A stretch of DNA of 64,000 nt from Prosopocoilus inquinatus (Eukaryota > Arthropoda > Insecta > Coleoptera > Lucanidae): the NCBI GenBank assembly GCA_036172665.1, contig CM069872.1, positions 41,092,101 through 41,156,100 on the forward strand, written 5' to 3'. The translations under genes and the position numbers were made by a program. Position 1 is the stretch's first letter, and every line of letters begins with the position of its first letter. The notes under the pieces were generated by a model. The model worked only from the letters and a program-made list of their open reading frames with translations, searched no databases and was not told the origin of the DNA. Of this stretch, positions 45,909 through 58,177 are shown one piece after another.

Positions 45909-46871
45909 ATTATCTGTTTTATTAGAAGCCATTATAGTTAGCTTCCACTGTATCACAATATACTCGGGGCAATTACATTCCCACCAGGGAGGAATTCAGA
46001 GAATATCCGGATCTACAATTATAATACCTTGTACGAATCCTAATACTTGTTTATTTATAAGTATTTAGCGTTTTTAGTGTATAGAGTGTAAGTGAGGAAT
46101 GTTTAATACAAAACATATACCGAGTAATTAAAAGTTTTTGCTGAAGTGTACAGAAGAACAAGTGCGTATCTCCTAACCGAGATATAAAATGTAATCACAC
46201 CTAAGAAAGATCTATAGCTCAGCTACGCGATGGTCGTTTGTTTCTCCGTGAACCTCAACAAAAACTTTGAATTACTCTATATAAGTTTTGTAATAAAAAT
46301 TGCTTTCTAAATTCAAAAATAAGAGAGTTAAAGGGGATGGGAATTCACGCGTAATCACCCTGTATGGTAATAGTTGCAGTTAGTGCAACAAGAAAACAAA
46401 ACAAGAAGTTAATACAAGGCTGAAGGCGCATGATTTATTTGAAACTTTGAGTTCGAAATAACAACCAAAAGTAAATGTGTAAATAATAACTCGGACGTGA
46501 GTTACACGTCCTAGTTATTATTATTTTATTCTGCATTATGCCAGGAAGTGCCATTAATTCTTGAATTAATAACAATGATATCATTTATTCTGTCATACAC
46601 ACATATTGTTTACAGTCGTCACAAATATTTTTACCTATTTTTAAATTTATCTGCCCCTTTAAAACCCTATGTATGCGTTATATATACTTAGAAACGCTGG
46701 TTTCTAAGCATATTACACGACTGATAAATTTACGCGGAGGTTAAAGGAACGCGGAGGTTAAAATACAAACAAATACAAACAAGAATAAAGTATAGTTTAA
46801 ATTATTGTAAATGGATAGGTGATTCAATAATTTGAACGTAACAAAATTTGATCCATTTTGACTCTCACTTA
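45909..46871. other. No gene seen
   Basis: GGGTGATTACGCGTG near 46350 resembles the CACCCTGTAT repeat ends seen elsewhere; a 17-bp GCGGAGGTTAAA motif is duplicated near 46733-46762. Confidence 0.3.
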
Positions 46872-46999
46872 GGGCCAGTTTTTCAATTGGGGCTTAACTT
46901 TAAACTCCGTTTTATTCCTCTGGAAACAATTGTCCTTACAATTGCTACCATGGGAATGAATCGAAGCTTAAAGTTAAACTGAGATGGAAAAACTGGGCC
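46872..46999. mobile_element. 128-bp foldback MITE
   Basis: Starts GGGCCAGTTTTTCAATTG and ends AACTGGGCC, with GGGCTTAACTTTAAA-type arms. A related partial copy lies near 43015-43110. Confidence 0.6.
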
Positions 47000-47324
47000 T
47001 TAATTTTAAAAATCTTTATTAGATATCAGCCACATTTCTGGTTTAATATTTGTGGATTGAAGCTAGCCAGATAGTGTTTTATAAACCAAAAATATACTTT
47101 GTGCTAAGTGTCCCCATTAGAAGTTAAAATAGCTTATGCAAGAACGACAAAAGAAAAGATATAAAGTTTTTTTTAGCACTTTACAAAAAAAAGGGAGTGT
47201 TTTAGAGGGTAGAGCAAAAAGAAAATAACGTTGCAAATATTTTTTCAAATAAAATCAACATTAGGCCTGTTCGATTCGGGAAATACTGAATTGACTTTCG
47301 ATTCTGTAAAAAAATCGGTTTGAA

Positions 47325-47490
47325 TCTTTTAATCGAATCGCACGTTATAAATAAAATCGAAACGAATCGATTCGCATGAAACCAAATCGATTTACACGAA
47401 ATTGAATCAATTCGCTTGAAATCGAATCGATTCGAAAAGAATTAAATCGATTTACGGGTAATCAAATCGATTCATACAGAATTGCGATTC
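47325..47490 (+). repeat. AATCGATT tandem array
   Basis: About seven diverged ~24-bp units of the form AAATCGATTCGCATGAAA. Confidence 0.65.
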
Positions 47491-47951
47491 TAATTCTGTT
47501 CACACTCTGTACACGTGTGTACAGAATTAGAAAGGCACATAATTTAAATAAACAGAATTAGAAACGCGCATTACGTGTATTTGTTATGTTAAAACAAACA
47601 ATCGGCAATAATAATGTGTAACACTAATATCATTAATGTACAGTATGATTTATAAGTATCCGTTGAACAGTTAAGTTTCAGATTACTCTGTATCTAACAA
47701 TACGTAAACAAGTTGTTATTCGATACTTGTCAAAATGTTAATTATTTTAAATTAAAATGCGGATTTTGCGCCAAATCGATTGGCTTCGAATAATTCGAGC
47801 TGTTTACGCCATTCTCTTCAGCTAAAATAGTTTTATTAATCGCTTTGTATTACCAAAAACGAATCCGTTTGACGTTACATTATTGGTTTGAAACCAATAT
47901 GAAACCACTTTCGATTAAATTACTTTAAATTTCGATTAAGTTTACCGTAAA

Positions 47952-48065
47952 GTAAGATGCGTACACACTCATCAAGTAAGATGCGTACACACTCATCAAG
48001 TAAGATGCGTACCCACTCATCAAGTAAGACGCGTACACACTCAAAAAGCAAGCTGCGTATACATT
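47952..48065 (+). repeat. 24-bp tandem repeat
   Basis: Four to five copies of AAGTAAGATGCGTACACACTCATC (given by its first 20: AAGTAAGATGCGTACACACT); the first three are nearly identical and the last ones drift. Confidence 0.8.
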
Positions 48066-49276
48066 GCCATTTATAAAATAAGCTAAGTACATACTCCTGT
48101 GGTGCTTCTTTTGGTACTTGTTATACAGGGTGTAATCAAATTAGTTTCACATATTAATACCGCAGGTTCCTCATCATGTAAGAGAATTAATGCTGCAACT
48201 ACCAAAAGTCTGGCTCAAAAATAAAAAAATTACCTAGTGGAGGAGTATTGACTGATGGTTTGAGAACTTTTGGTCGACCGTGCACAAAAACAACGTTATA
48301 AAACAAAATTCCAGCAAAATTCAAGGTCAATTGCTTGATCGCATTTTAAAAACTTTATGGGAACACAATAAAATAGAATCACCGACCCATTAAAGACGAC
48401 AGTTCAAATTGACAACCTCTCGGTCGTGCCCCGTGTGTGCATTATAATTAAAGGAGAACAATTTAAATCTGCTTGCATTGATCAGAATTAAATCTGTTTC
48501 ATTAGATAATCGACAATAATTAGATATTGACATCCTGGTCTTTGTAAACCAATAGTGATGATGAAACCATGATTGACAGTGCTAATTTCGCGTATTAAAG
48601 TAATTAAAAAAAAAATATTAGTCGCTCTGATTGATTGTCGCTTTGTTAATTATTTCCACTAACGAATACGTTTCTTCGTAGTTCGAGTTCGATGACGCTT
48701 TATTGTTTTGGTTCCACAAAATAATAAAAGCGATGACTGCATTCAATAATGATTTTCCGAAATGCAGAAAGAAAAGACGTTTTGCGCAATAAAGAAATAA
48801 CAATGCAGTTTATTGACGACCAGCAAATAAAGTACACGATGAATACGTATGAATTAGTAAAATAATTTTAGAAAATGGAATTTCTAATTTTTATATATTT
48901 TTACAGTTTTGTGAGCAGAAAACTATTAACAATTACGTGAAAATTGAGAAAATTGATTAATTTAATAAGCAACGCGATGGACATTTATAATTCTATTCCG
49001 TTATGGAATTACATAAGTGATGATTTTAACCCAGTGCCCTTCAGTTCGATGACGCTTTATTGTTTTAAGACGTTTTATGATGCGCTTGTAGAAACTGATA
49101 CACGGCCAGTCAGAGGTTTTCAAACAAAAAGTCTCCGGGCTCTGGGGGGGTTTTAATTTCTTTAATTTTTTACCAATAAAATTCATATTTGCAGAAATCA
49201 CTTTCTTAAGTGAGAAAGAACTTACAGTTTAGGTTTATGTGTGCTAAATTCCCTGCTATCGGTCCTAAGTGAAGAT
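48066..49276. other. No gene seen
   Basis: GTTCGATGACGCTTTATTGT occurs at about 48687 and again at about 49033, a dispersed direct repeat. No domain in the short frames. Confidence 0.35.
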
Positions 49277-49790
49277 TAGTGCTGTAAAAGTAACGAAAAA
49301 GTTTGTACTCGCATGTATTCGTTACTTCAGATTTCGATACCCGTTACAAAGTGTTCGTTACTCGTTAGTTTCGTTACTATAGTATAATTAAATAATCAGA
49401 TAATATGCCTGAATATAATTTTCAACTTAAAATCGTCATACTTAATAGGATTACTTTTATAATAATTTAGTTTATTAGAAAATACTCAAAATGCAATTAT
49501 TACTTACTAAAAATGCATACATAAGCCGTGGACGGTGCGTACAAACAATGTTCTTACAAGTATAAACAGTTGATAAACAAGCTATTCAAAACCTAAGCAA
49601 CTTATAACTGAATCTACTGAATTACCAACTGATCGGGAGCTCGCACTCTGTCGTATGGAAACGTGAGCGACATCGTACGCTATGGTCATACGAGTAACGA
49701 AATGTTTTGACAAGTAACGAGTTTCATGTTATACCCGTTACTCAGTAACGAATACATACGGTTTGCAATAGCACTAGTAAAGATTCGAAT
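49277..49790. mobile_element. GTAACG-rich TIR element
   Basis: TGTATTCGTTACT near 49313 and AGTAACGAATACAT near 49744 are inverted. Further CGTTAC/GTAACG copies lie inside both ends and an AT-rich middle carries no coding. Confidence 0.5.
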
Positions 49791-50109
49791 GTTAACCTGT
49801 CGCTATCCACCTCCTATAATACTTAAGTATGAGATTCCCAAGGTTGTTTTCACTGAAAAACGGCATATACATATTTTGTACTTCTATTTTATAACGTAAA
49901 ATTATTTAGGCACCGTTTAATCGTTGCAATACATTTGATTCGATGACAATAGCTAGAAACTTTACTGATTCTGACTTAACTGAAGTTAAAGATTACTTTA
50001 GCACTTTTCGATTGGTTTAAATTTAGTTTATTTGTTGCAAACCAATTTTTCAGTTGTTGCATTGGGATTGTCTTTCCTGATGACCTCTGATTTAATTAAA
50101 AACTAGTTT

Positions 50110-50300
50110 TGTGAGAGATTGTGGTATCGTTGAAGCATATTGTATAAAATAAGCACCATGCCTATATTAAACGCAACAATGGACCTAAAATCGAACCTTG
50201 GGGTACCTCACGTTTTGCCTGATATTTTTGCTGTTATGATGCACAAATTGAAATCTGTTATATAAATATAAATTGACTGATTTAACACGTTCCTTATTGA
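50110..50300 (-). pseudogene. Short non-LTR RT fragment
   Basis: In one minus-strand frame the bases near 50175-50225 read EVPQGSILGPLLRLI, the RT palm motif that precedes the catalytic DD. A neighbouring frame just upstream reads SVNLYLYNRFQFVHH, like the block before it. It is heavily decayed. Confidence 0.55.
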
Positions 50301-50979
50301 CATGTATAAGCAATTGTTGAGTTTATTTGATTTGTAGATGCATTTAATGCATTTAAAATGGGGAAAAGAATGTCGCAAATCATTTTATAAAAACGAGAAG
50401 CTCCAAAACCCAAACTGGCGAGAATTTAATTCACTGTGAGCCTTGATAAAATCTAAAAGCCGACTATTTTTCATCAACGAAATACTACTGTATCTAAATC
50501 CACATCAAAACTGATTCTAAAACTTACAGACACGATGTTAAAGAGTGTAGGCTACCACAGAATTTTATTTATTTATTGATTTGATACTTCTTATTCAGTT
50601 TTTTTTAAATAAATTTGTCATCATACCAGCTGATAGTCCCTTAAATTAAGAATTCGAATTCGACCTTAATCCCAATCTTCTTATACATACAAACGGAATT
50701 TTAAATGCGCCCTTCCAAACCCCATCCTAGCTTTAGGCCTGTTTTTCTTTCCCCAGTCTCAAAACCCAGAAGGCGCAAATAATTTCATAAAAAAAAAATT
50801 GTTAACTGCCAGAAAGACTCAATAATACGACAAGTTATTGACAGGGGTTTAAAAACAAGGCTGCCTGCATTCCTCCTCAGCGGCCCGGTTCATTACCAGC
50901 GTTTAGCAGAGCTCCCGCTGACAAGGGTGGTCTGTTTGCATCCCTAAGCAACTTATACAAATTACCATTGAAGCCTCAA

Positions 50980-51340
50980 TGTTAAAAGTAAAGAATTCAT
51001 TGCTTATTTTTAATACAATGGAGCCGGATGTATTTGGTCATTGAAAACCTGTGAAAATGGTAATAAGTATTGATTGTTTTGATGTTGCGGCCCAAACATA
51101 TAAATGACCTCGCCAAAAATAATCAAATAACCGAATTGGTGTGTAGGTTATAAATACAAAAATTACCCTTAAAGCTGTAATATTAAAAATAAAGAATTCG
51201 TTGCTTATATTTAATAGGTACAATGGGACTGGATGTATTTGGACATTCAAAACTTGTGAAAACGATATTTAATAAGTATTGATTGTTTTGATGTTGCAGT
51301 CCAAAGACATGAATGACCTCGCCAAAAATAATCAAATAAT
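50980..51340 (+). repeat. Direct tandem duplication, ~200-bp period
   Basis: AAGAATTCATTGCTTAT...TGACCTCGCCAAAAATAATC at 50990-51127 recurs with substitutions at 51191-51328. Confidence 0.75.
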
Positions 51341-52718
51341 GGCAAGGTGTATTTTCGTTTCAGGGCAACCGAATTGCATTATCATAAAAGGACCCCATGG
51401 GTTAGTTTGATTTATCTCGCACAGCGTCGTCCCAGCATCCAACCGGAGTAACTGGTATCATTTCAAAGGGGGTGTAACGGCAAAAAAAACGCGAACAAAA
51501 ACCCATGCAGTTTATAATAGACTCGTCGCGTTTGTTTCTATGGTGTTCGCTGCAATACAAAGGGCACTGCATCGATACTTAGCAATTAGGGCGGTGCTGC
51601 AGTCATGCGATACCGTCTACATTAGACTCTAACTAAATGCACCAAATTGATACGTTAGTTTGCTTACTGATCGTGATTATTATTTTTTCCATTAACCCTC
51701 CCTCCCTATCCTCTCCCTACCCAAATGATTGTCCAAGAAATGCGGTTTTGATGAACTAAATATACGTATAAACTTTTGCGCTACGCATTTGGATGGTTGG
51801 TCGTTTTTATTATCCTTAAATCTTCTGAACAATCGACAAAAAGAACACGATGTAATGTACACCGCTCGAATTGCACGTACTGTATACCCGTATGTCGGTG
51901 GGGCACTTTTTGTTTGCAGACTTGTTGGCAATGCCGTACACGCCGTGGATGTACCGATGGAACTGAAAGGGCCGTAGAAATTTCAAGCTGAAACGAAGCG
52001 TGAAATTGATCGCACGGTATTCAGTCGAGTGGCTTTGTTTGTGGCGTAATTGCTCTGACGAAAAAACGAGAGAATGGCGAGCTATCGGTTTCGTGGAGTT
52101 GTTGTTGTATACGGGGACATCGATAGTGGTCTTTAGGTGGGCCTTTTATTGTTGCTGAGAACCTTTTTGTTTTCCTTATTTAGGTAGCACAGTTGAGGAC
52201 TGTAAATATTTTTAAGACGACCTTGCTTGTCAATGCGAATCATCTCTTCTCTTAATTAAAGTATGTACTTCCATTTGCTGTTACACTACATTCCCTTATG
52301 CACCAAATCATTTCAACATTTCTAACTATATTACTAAGAACGTCTTCTATGGAAATGTATAAAGCTGTTTTAAATTTAAGCGAATTAAACAAATGATGCC
52401 CTTAACACCGGGTGTCCAACAATTATTGTAGTCATGGATAATTGTTGAACAAAACGTTTTTTATTATGGTTTCAAATTGCAATGGTAAATACGTAAACAA
52501 AAATGTATTTATTATATTTTATAACATTCATTTTATAATATTTTATTTTTTTATAATATTTATTTATTTATCCATTTGACCAAAAATACATGGTATTGGA
52601 TTCGTCAAAATGATTAGAAGCATTATTTGTAAATGAGACAAAAACATCTACACATTAAAATACAGAAAGAGAAAATATATATACTCGAAAAGAAGTAACG
52701 ACCGACTTGTTAGGAAAA
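51341..52718. other. No gene seen
   Basis: 51.6-52.1 kb is GC-richer with short overlapping frames but no recognisable protein. 52.5-52.58 kb is a T/A-rich low-complexity run. Confidence 0.3.
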
Positions 52719-53218
52719 TATGTCGATCAATAAAGGGGACTTAGCTCACAACTCTTTTATTAGTTTAATATTTCGTGTAACATTGCACACTTCATCAGGA
52801 AACATACTGTAATTGAACAAAACAAGTTAGAAACCATGTGCTAAAAGTTAGATTAAATTTCTTACATCAGAGTTAAATTTGAATTGGCAACTAATATTTC
52901 AAAATACTTAGTGTGATCGTTTTTTGTGATATAATCCAAAATCATGAACCATATTAACAGTAATGATGACACAAAAGGACATAACAACACTAAAATTAAT
53001 TAAAAACAATTTTATAATTATCACAGATGGACGCCATTAACAGTGAATGAAAAGAGCATGAGTAACATGTTTAGTAAAGACGCGTACAGACTAGAGTATG
53101 AAGGTGTGTGTAGACTTGACTTCAACAATAACTGGAGCTAACTATTTGTTCTGTGGTTATTTAACGACAACAAGTGTGCATATACTACACTTAACTGATT
53201 TATGTCAGATTTAAAATT
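52719..53218 (-). repeat. Left inverted arm of the Penelope-like element
   Basis: Reverse complement of 54597-55080. On the minus strand it repeats the C-terminal coding end (through the KSDINQLSVVYAHLL region), the 3' non-coding part and the hammerhead-like core near 52753-52795. Confidence 0.85.
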
Positions 53219-53227
53219 TATTTATTA

Positions 53228-54677
53228 ATGACACTACTTTCTATTTACAACTCGGATGCACCTAAGTTTTATGGTCTACCCAAGACTCATAAAACAGACG
53301 TACCTCTAAGACCTATAGTGTCATATATAAATTTACTTACTTATAATATAGCTAAGTTTATAGCAAATATATTAAAAAACGCGTTTCAATATAGAATGTT
53401 AAACAACATTACTGACACCAGGTCATTTGTAAATTTAATTTCAGTTATAACGTTACCTCCGAATTATGAACTCATCTCACTGGATGTGGTTTCACTTTTT
53501 ACAAATATTCCGAAAAAATCAGTACTAAATATAATTGACGAAAAATGGGAACGCATAAGTAACATCTGCTCTATTCCAAAAAAAAAACTATTTATGTCAA
53601 TAATTGAATCCGTTTTTGATAATTGTTATTTTAGTTTCCAAGAACAATTTTATAAGCAAATATTTGGCACTCCTATGGGATCACCCTTAAGTCCTATCTT
53701 AGCCCTCATTGTGTTGGATGACCTATTAGATAACTGCTTAGAAAAACTTACCTTTAAACCAACATTTATACAAAAATATGTTGATGACTTGATCTGTGGT
53801 ACACCAACAGACAAAATCGAAGAAATTAAAGCAGTTTTCAACAACTATAACGAACACATCTAATTTACCGTTGAAAGAGAGACCCCAATAATAATAAATT
53901 GTTTTTGGACTGGTATCAAAAACCAACCTCTTCCGGTAGATATTTAAACTATTCATTCAATCATCACAAATCATTCAAACACATCATTCAATAAATCACA
54001 AACTAAATGTTGTCAAAACTATGAAGAATAGAGTAGTTTACATAAGTGATCAATCTTTCCTACAAGAGAATTCAGAAAAATTATACAATATTTTCATAAA
54101 TAATGGTTATCCCAAACAACTACTTCAAAAATTAATTTATAACCTTAACATTCCAGATAATCAAATAGATCATGAACTCAATAATAACATAACATACAGA
54201 AAGATTCCTGAAATTTCAGGTTTAACAATTAAATTAGTTAACATTTTAAAAAATGAACATCAACAAATAGTGAGATGTGCAAATAAATCGGTAGGTAATT
54301 TATTTACTAATTTAAAAGATCATACAGATAATAACTTAGTGAGTAATGTCATTTATAAAATTCCATGCAATGATTGTGATAAAATTTACATAGGTCAGAT
54401 ATCACAATGGCTGAAAAGTAGAATAGCGATTCATAAAAGTGATTGTAAATTACTAAGAAACAGATGTGCTATAGCACAACATATTTTCAAAGAAGACCAC
54501 GCTATGAACTGGCAAGCCACCGAGGTGATTGATAAAAACAGTAATAACAAAAATAGATTATCCTTAGAAATGTATCATATAAACAAACAGTGCATGAATT
54601 TTAAATCTGACATAAATCAGTTAAGTGTAGTATATGCACACTTGTTGTCCTTAGATAACCACAGAACAAATAGGTAG
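53228..54677 (+). pseudogene. Penelope-like RT / GIY-YIG endonuclease, broken
   Basis: The frame from 53228 encodes the RT from the YGLPKTHK motif onward, with SLDVVSLFTNIP, GTPMGSPLSPILA and YVDDL (near 53777-53791). It stops at 53863. Between 53864 and 54020 the reading continues in other frames with SGRYLNYSFNHH, the region that follows RT in this family, interrupted by stops. From 54021 to 54677 the frame holds the linker and a GIY-YIG nuclease (VIYKIPCNDCDKIYIGQ, then LKSRIAIHKSD). The N-terminal part of RT is missing because the element is 5'-truncated. It is inactive. Confidence 0.87.
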
Positions 54678-55080
54678 CTCCAGTTATTGTTGAAGTCAAG
54701 TCTACACACACCTTCATACTCTAGTCTGTACGCGTATTTACTAAAAATGTTACTCATGCGCTTTTCATTCACTTTTTAATTATAAAATTGTTTTTAATTA
54801 ATTTTAAAGTGTTGTTATGTCCTTTTGTGTCATCATTACCGTTAATATGGTTCATGATTTTGGATTATATCTCAAAAAACGATCACACTAAGTATTTGTA
54901 AATATTAGTTGCCAATTCAAATTTAACTCTGATGTAAGTAATTTAACCTAACTTTTAGCACACGGTTTCTGACTTGTTTTGTTTAATTACAGTATGTTTC
55001 CTGATGAAGTGTGCAATGTTACACGAAATATTGAACTAATAAAAGAGTTGTAAGCTAAGCCCCCTTTATTGACCGACATA
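54597..55080 (+). repeat. Right inverted arm of the Penelope-like element
   Basis: Contains the end of the endonuclease frame, about 330 bp of non-coding DNA and CCTGATGAAG...ACACGAAATATT near 55002-55032. It pairs with the left arm. Confidence 0.85.
55001..55050 (+). ncRNA. Hammerhead-ribozyme-like core in Penelope arm (degenerate)
   Basis: CTGATGA, a 4-bp helix II (GTGT/ACAC) and GAAA occur in the right order and spacing. The bases after GAAA (TATT...AATA then A) do not give the expected U-H cleavage step, so catalysis is doubtful. Hammerhead motifs in Penelope-like elements are established knowledge. Confidence 0.45.
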
Positions 55081-55233
55081 CCCGTAAACACTATTTTCCT
55101 ATATATATAATATAACATGCGTTAATCTAATAATAATTAATATAATCAATCATTCCAGCGCGTTATATTAGAAAAATTTTCTAATATGTTTAATATTGCG
55201 AAAGTGGTATATACTAAGAGTAAATAAAAAACA

Positions 55234-57110
55234 CTACATAGCACAATCTTCCAAAAATTCAGATAATGAATAATAGCACTTCTGTGTCAACATCTCTTTT
55301 AATTTGATTTTAAATAGTTTGTCATTCAAAAGCTTGTAATTTTGTGGAATTTTGTTGTAGCAAATAATGGCAAGATACTTTGGTGACCTTTTACACAAGG
55401 ACAGTTTGTTACATGGAATTTCTAACGAAAAGCCATTTCTGTTGTCGTAACTATGAAAAGAGTTTATTTTTTTCCATTGAGCTCTATTTTCTCTAGCGTA
55501 ACTAACTGATTGAAGGATAAAAATTACAGTGATAGTAATGATTTGCGATTTACTGAAAATATTACGACAATTTGTCCTGGGAGATGCACCCTCCGTAAAT
55601 CGTAATGCCCTTTTCTGAAGTAATAAAATACGTTCTGTTTCACCACTTGTTCCCCATATTATTGTGCCATAAGAAATTAATGAGTGAAAGTTTGAATAAT
55701 AATACATTTTTAAAATATCACAATCACTAATCTTTTTAGCTGCTTAAGTGTATAACAGACTGAGGCTAATTCGTTACATAACATATTTATGTGTTTTGTC
55801 CATTTACATTTGTTATCAATAAAAATACCCAGGAACTTAGCGTATCCTCCTTGTTTAATGCTGCTTCCGTTTGATTTTATTAATGCACTATAGTTAAGTT
55901 CTTTAAATGCCGTGAAATTAATGTGTAGAGATTTATTAATATTTAAAATCAAACCATTTGATGAATAATGTTTTTCAGTTAAAGCTATATTACGATTAGC
56001 CATTTGAATGGCAAGGTGGTTGTTAATGTTATGTGTAAACAGAGAAGTATCGTCCGTCAGCATTATCTAGGGGAAAATCGTTTACGTATAATATATAAAG
56101 AATCGGTCCAAGAATAGGTCCTTGCGGAATACCATAATTTAATTCCAGGTCATCTGATGTAGTATTATTAATTTTTACACAATGATTTCTATTAGTCAAA
56201 TAACTTTTAAACCAGTCCAAGGAATGACCCCTAATTCCGTATGAGTATAATTTGGTTAGTAATATGTTATGGTTTACAAGATCGAACGCTTTACTGAGGT
56301 CTAAAAGTACAGCCAAACAAGTCTTGCCTTGATCCATGTTTAAATATAATTCGTCGACAAATTTTAAGATTGCCGCGATGACAGATCAACCTTTACGAAA
56401 ACCGAATTGATTATTATTAAGTATTTTGTATTTTTGAAGGAAAGCTAATAATTTAATACTGACAATTTTTTCAAAGACTTTTGAAAATGGGCTTAAGATA
56501 GAAATGGGTCTATATTTTTATGGTTTGTGTTTTAGGGCCATTTTTATGTATGGGTCTGATTTGGTTTTTTTTAGTTTCTCGGGAAATATTCCTGGACTAA
56601 GTGAGTTGTTAATTATTGCTATAAGTGGTGTTAATATTTCGGGTATGTATCACTTTAATAAAAATGAACTTATTTCATCATAACCTGTGCTTTGACTGTC
56701 TTTAGCTAGGAAACCACATTTAATACATCCGATTCAATAATGGGACTAAGAAAAAAAGTATATCTATTATTAGGGAATCAGTTCTAGAATTGATTCCTTA
56801 ATTTATCAGTCGTGATCATACTTCGCATCTATTATTAGGTATACTGAACATTTTGTCATTTACTAGGTGTTTTTTTTTAAATTTTCTGCAATGTTATTAT
56901 AAAGTAATTATTGAAATAATTTGTTATTAATTTTGGATCTTTGATAATTTTGTTGTTAATTTCAAGATGTATATTATTATTAGGAGTTAAATTTTTATGT
57001 GTTTTAATTATGTTCCAAGCAATTTTGAATTTATGGTTTGAAGATGACATTAATAAATTGTCGTAGATTTGTTTAGCTTTGTTTGACAATCAGTATTTGA
57101 GACGTTAATT
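55234..57110 (-). pseudogene. Non-LTR retrotransposon (jockey/CR1-like) RT relic
   Basis: Minus-strand reading, from high to low coordinates, gives an N-terminal linker (IYDNLLMSSSNHKFKIAWN), then RPISILSPFSKVFEKIV and NQFGFRKG (56370-56530). Next come VLLDLSKAFDLVNHNILL, YGIPQGPILGPILYILYVND and TDDTSLF around 56030-56330, and a thumb/C-terminal region (FLGIFIDNKCKW; ISYGTIIWG; LLLQKRALRFTEG) ending at a stop near 55234. These are the RT blocks of jockey/CR1-type LINEs. At least four frame breaks or stops are present and the endonuclease domain is absent, so this is a dead 5'-truncated copy, nested close to the Penelope-like element. Confidence 0.85.
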
Positions 57111-57469
57111 CAAGTATGCGAAGGAAGAATCGACATTTTATGTTTGACTTTGCAGCCACCCAAACTACAACAATTGTTGGACACAAGTTATTTAGAAATA
57201 TCTTTTTAATTTTCAGCAAAAATGTTGATCTTCAAATACATTTTGTCGTAGTGTCTGAACTTAAAAATGTTTAGAATGAAAGTTATTTGTACTAATTAAA
57301 AATCATACGATAGATCGAATCACGATAGGTTATATTACCGATGATTGTATCGTCCTTAGGCCACATTCGACTGTTTACTTTATTTATTTATTTTTTATTT
57401 ATATACAATTAGGTGTTGGACTATAATTTACATTCTACATGATACGTATTATTTACATTATAAATTTTA

Positions 57470-57880
57470 TATACTTTTAATTTTACTTTTCCACGCATTT
57501 CTGTCCCGTACTTGTTTTAGTTTGTACCAGCGAATTCCTCGTTTTCCTGTTGCCTGTTTAACTTGTTCTTCCCATTTCAATCGTGGTCTTCCACTTTTGT
57601 TTCTTTCTTGCGTTCTGGTTTAATATATTTCTTTGGATAATCTGTAATCCTTCATTCTATGTAAGTGTTTTTCTTCTATCACATTTTCTATAGGTTTTAT
57701 TTTCAGGCCTTCCGTTATTGCTGTGCTTCTTGTCTTGTCCATTCTAGAAACCCCTTGTATTCTTCTTAAAACTCTTAGTTTTTACTTTACTTTTATTTAT
57801 TTTTGATCACCTCCAGAATTCTGGGCCGTAGATTATGTAAAGTCTTACCACTTTCTGATACACCTGAATTTTAATCTATT
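57470..57880 (-). pseudogene. C-terminal fragment of a second non-LTR retrotransposon
   Basis: Minus-strand translation gives VRLYIIYGPEFW, then VLRRIQGVSRMDKTRST, HLHRMKDYRLSKEIY and, after a stop, SGRPRLKWEEQVKQATGKRG. This order is the tail common to many insect LINE polyproteins (after RT, before the poly-A end). It is broken by stops. The family was not assigned. Confidence 0.65.
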
Positions 57881-58177
57881 TTGGTATCTCTTTTTTTTCC
57901 AAAGAACCTTTTTTTGAGCATGTTAAATAACCTTCCTCTCTTTCCCACTCTCTCTGTGATTTCCTTGTGTACCTGCTTGATTCAAAGAAACTGAAGAGTT
58001 GAAAAACTCATTCCACTAGAGTGTTTGCTACTTATTCTTTGACTTCTTAAATACCCCGCATACATTTTGTGATTATTTGTTGAATATCATTCCACGTTAA
58101 AGGTACTTAATTCGATCGCTTGCTTTGTTTAATTTGGATACCGTTTCATAGCTTTTTCTTCCATTGACGCACGTATA

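Larger units (their letters stand above)
52719..55080 (+). mobile_element. Penelope-like retroelement, 5'-truncated, with long inverted ends
   Basis: A 2.36-kb element. The central part encodes RT and GIY-YIG endonuclease. The left ~500 bp (52719-53218) is the reverse complement of the right ~485 bp (54597-55080), including the C-terminal coding end. Inverted terminal copies and 5' truncation are known features of Penelope-like elements. The arms are diverged by scattered substitutions. Confidence 0.87.

Noticed and set aside
47952..48065. CRISPR array
   Set aside because: Units are contiguous without spacers and the genome is eukaryotic; it is a plain tandem repeat.
51692..51991. Gene at 51.8 kb
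   Set aside because: Three overlapping short frames, none with a recognisable motif.
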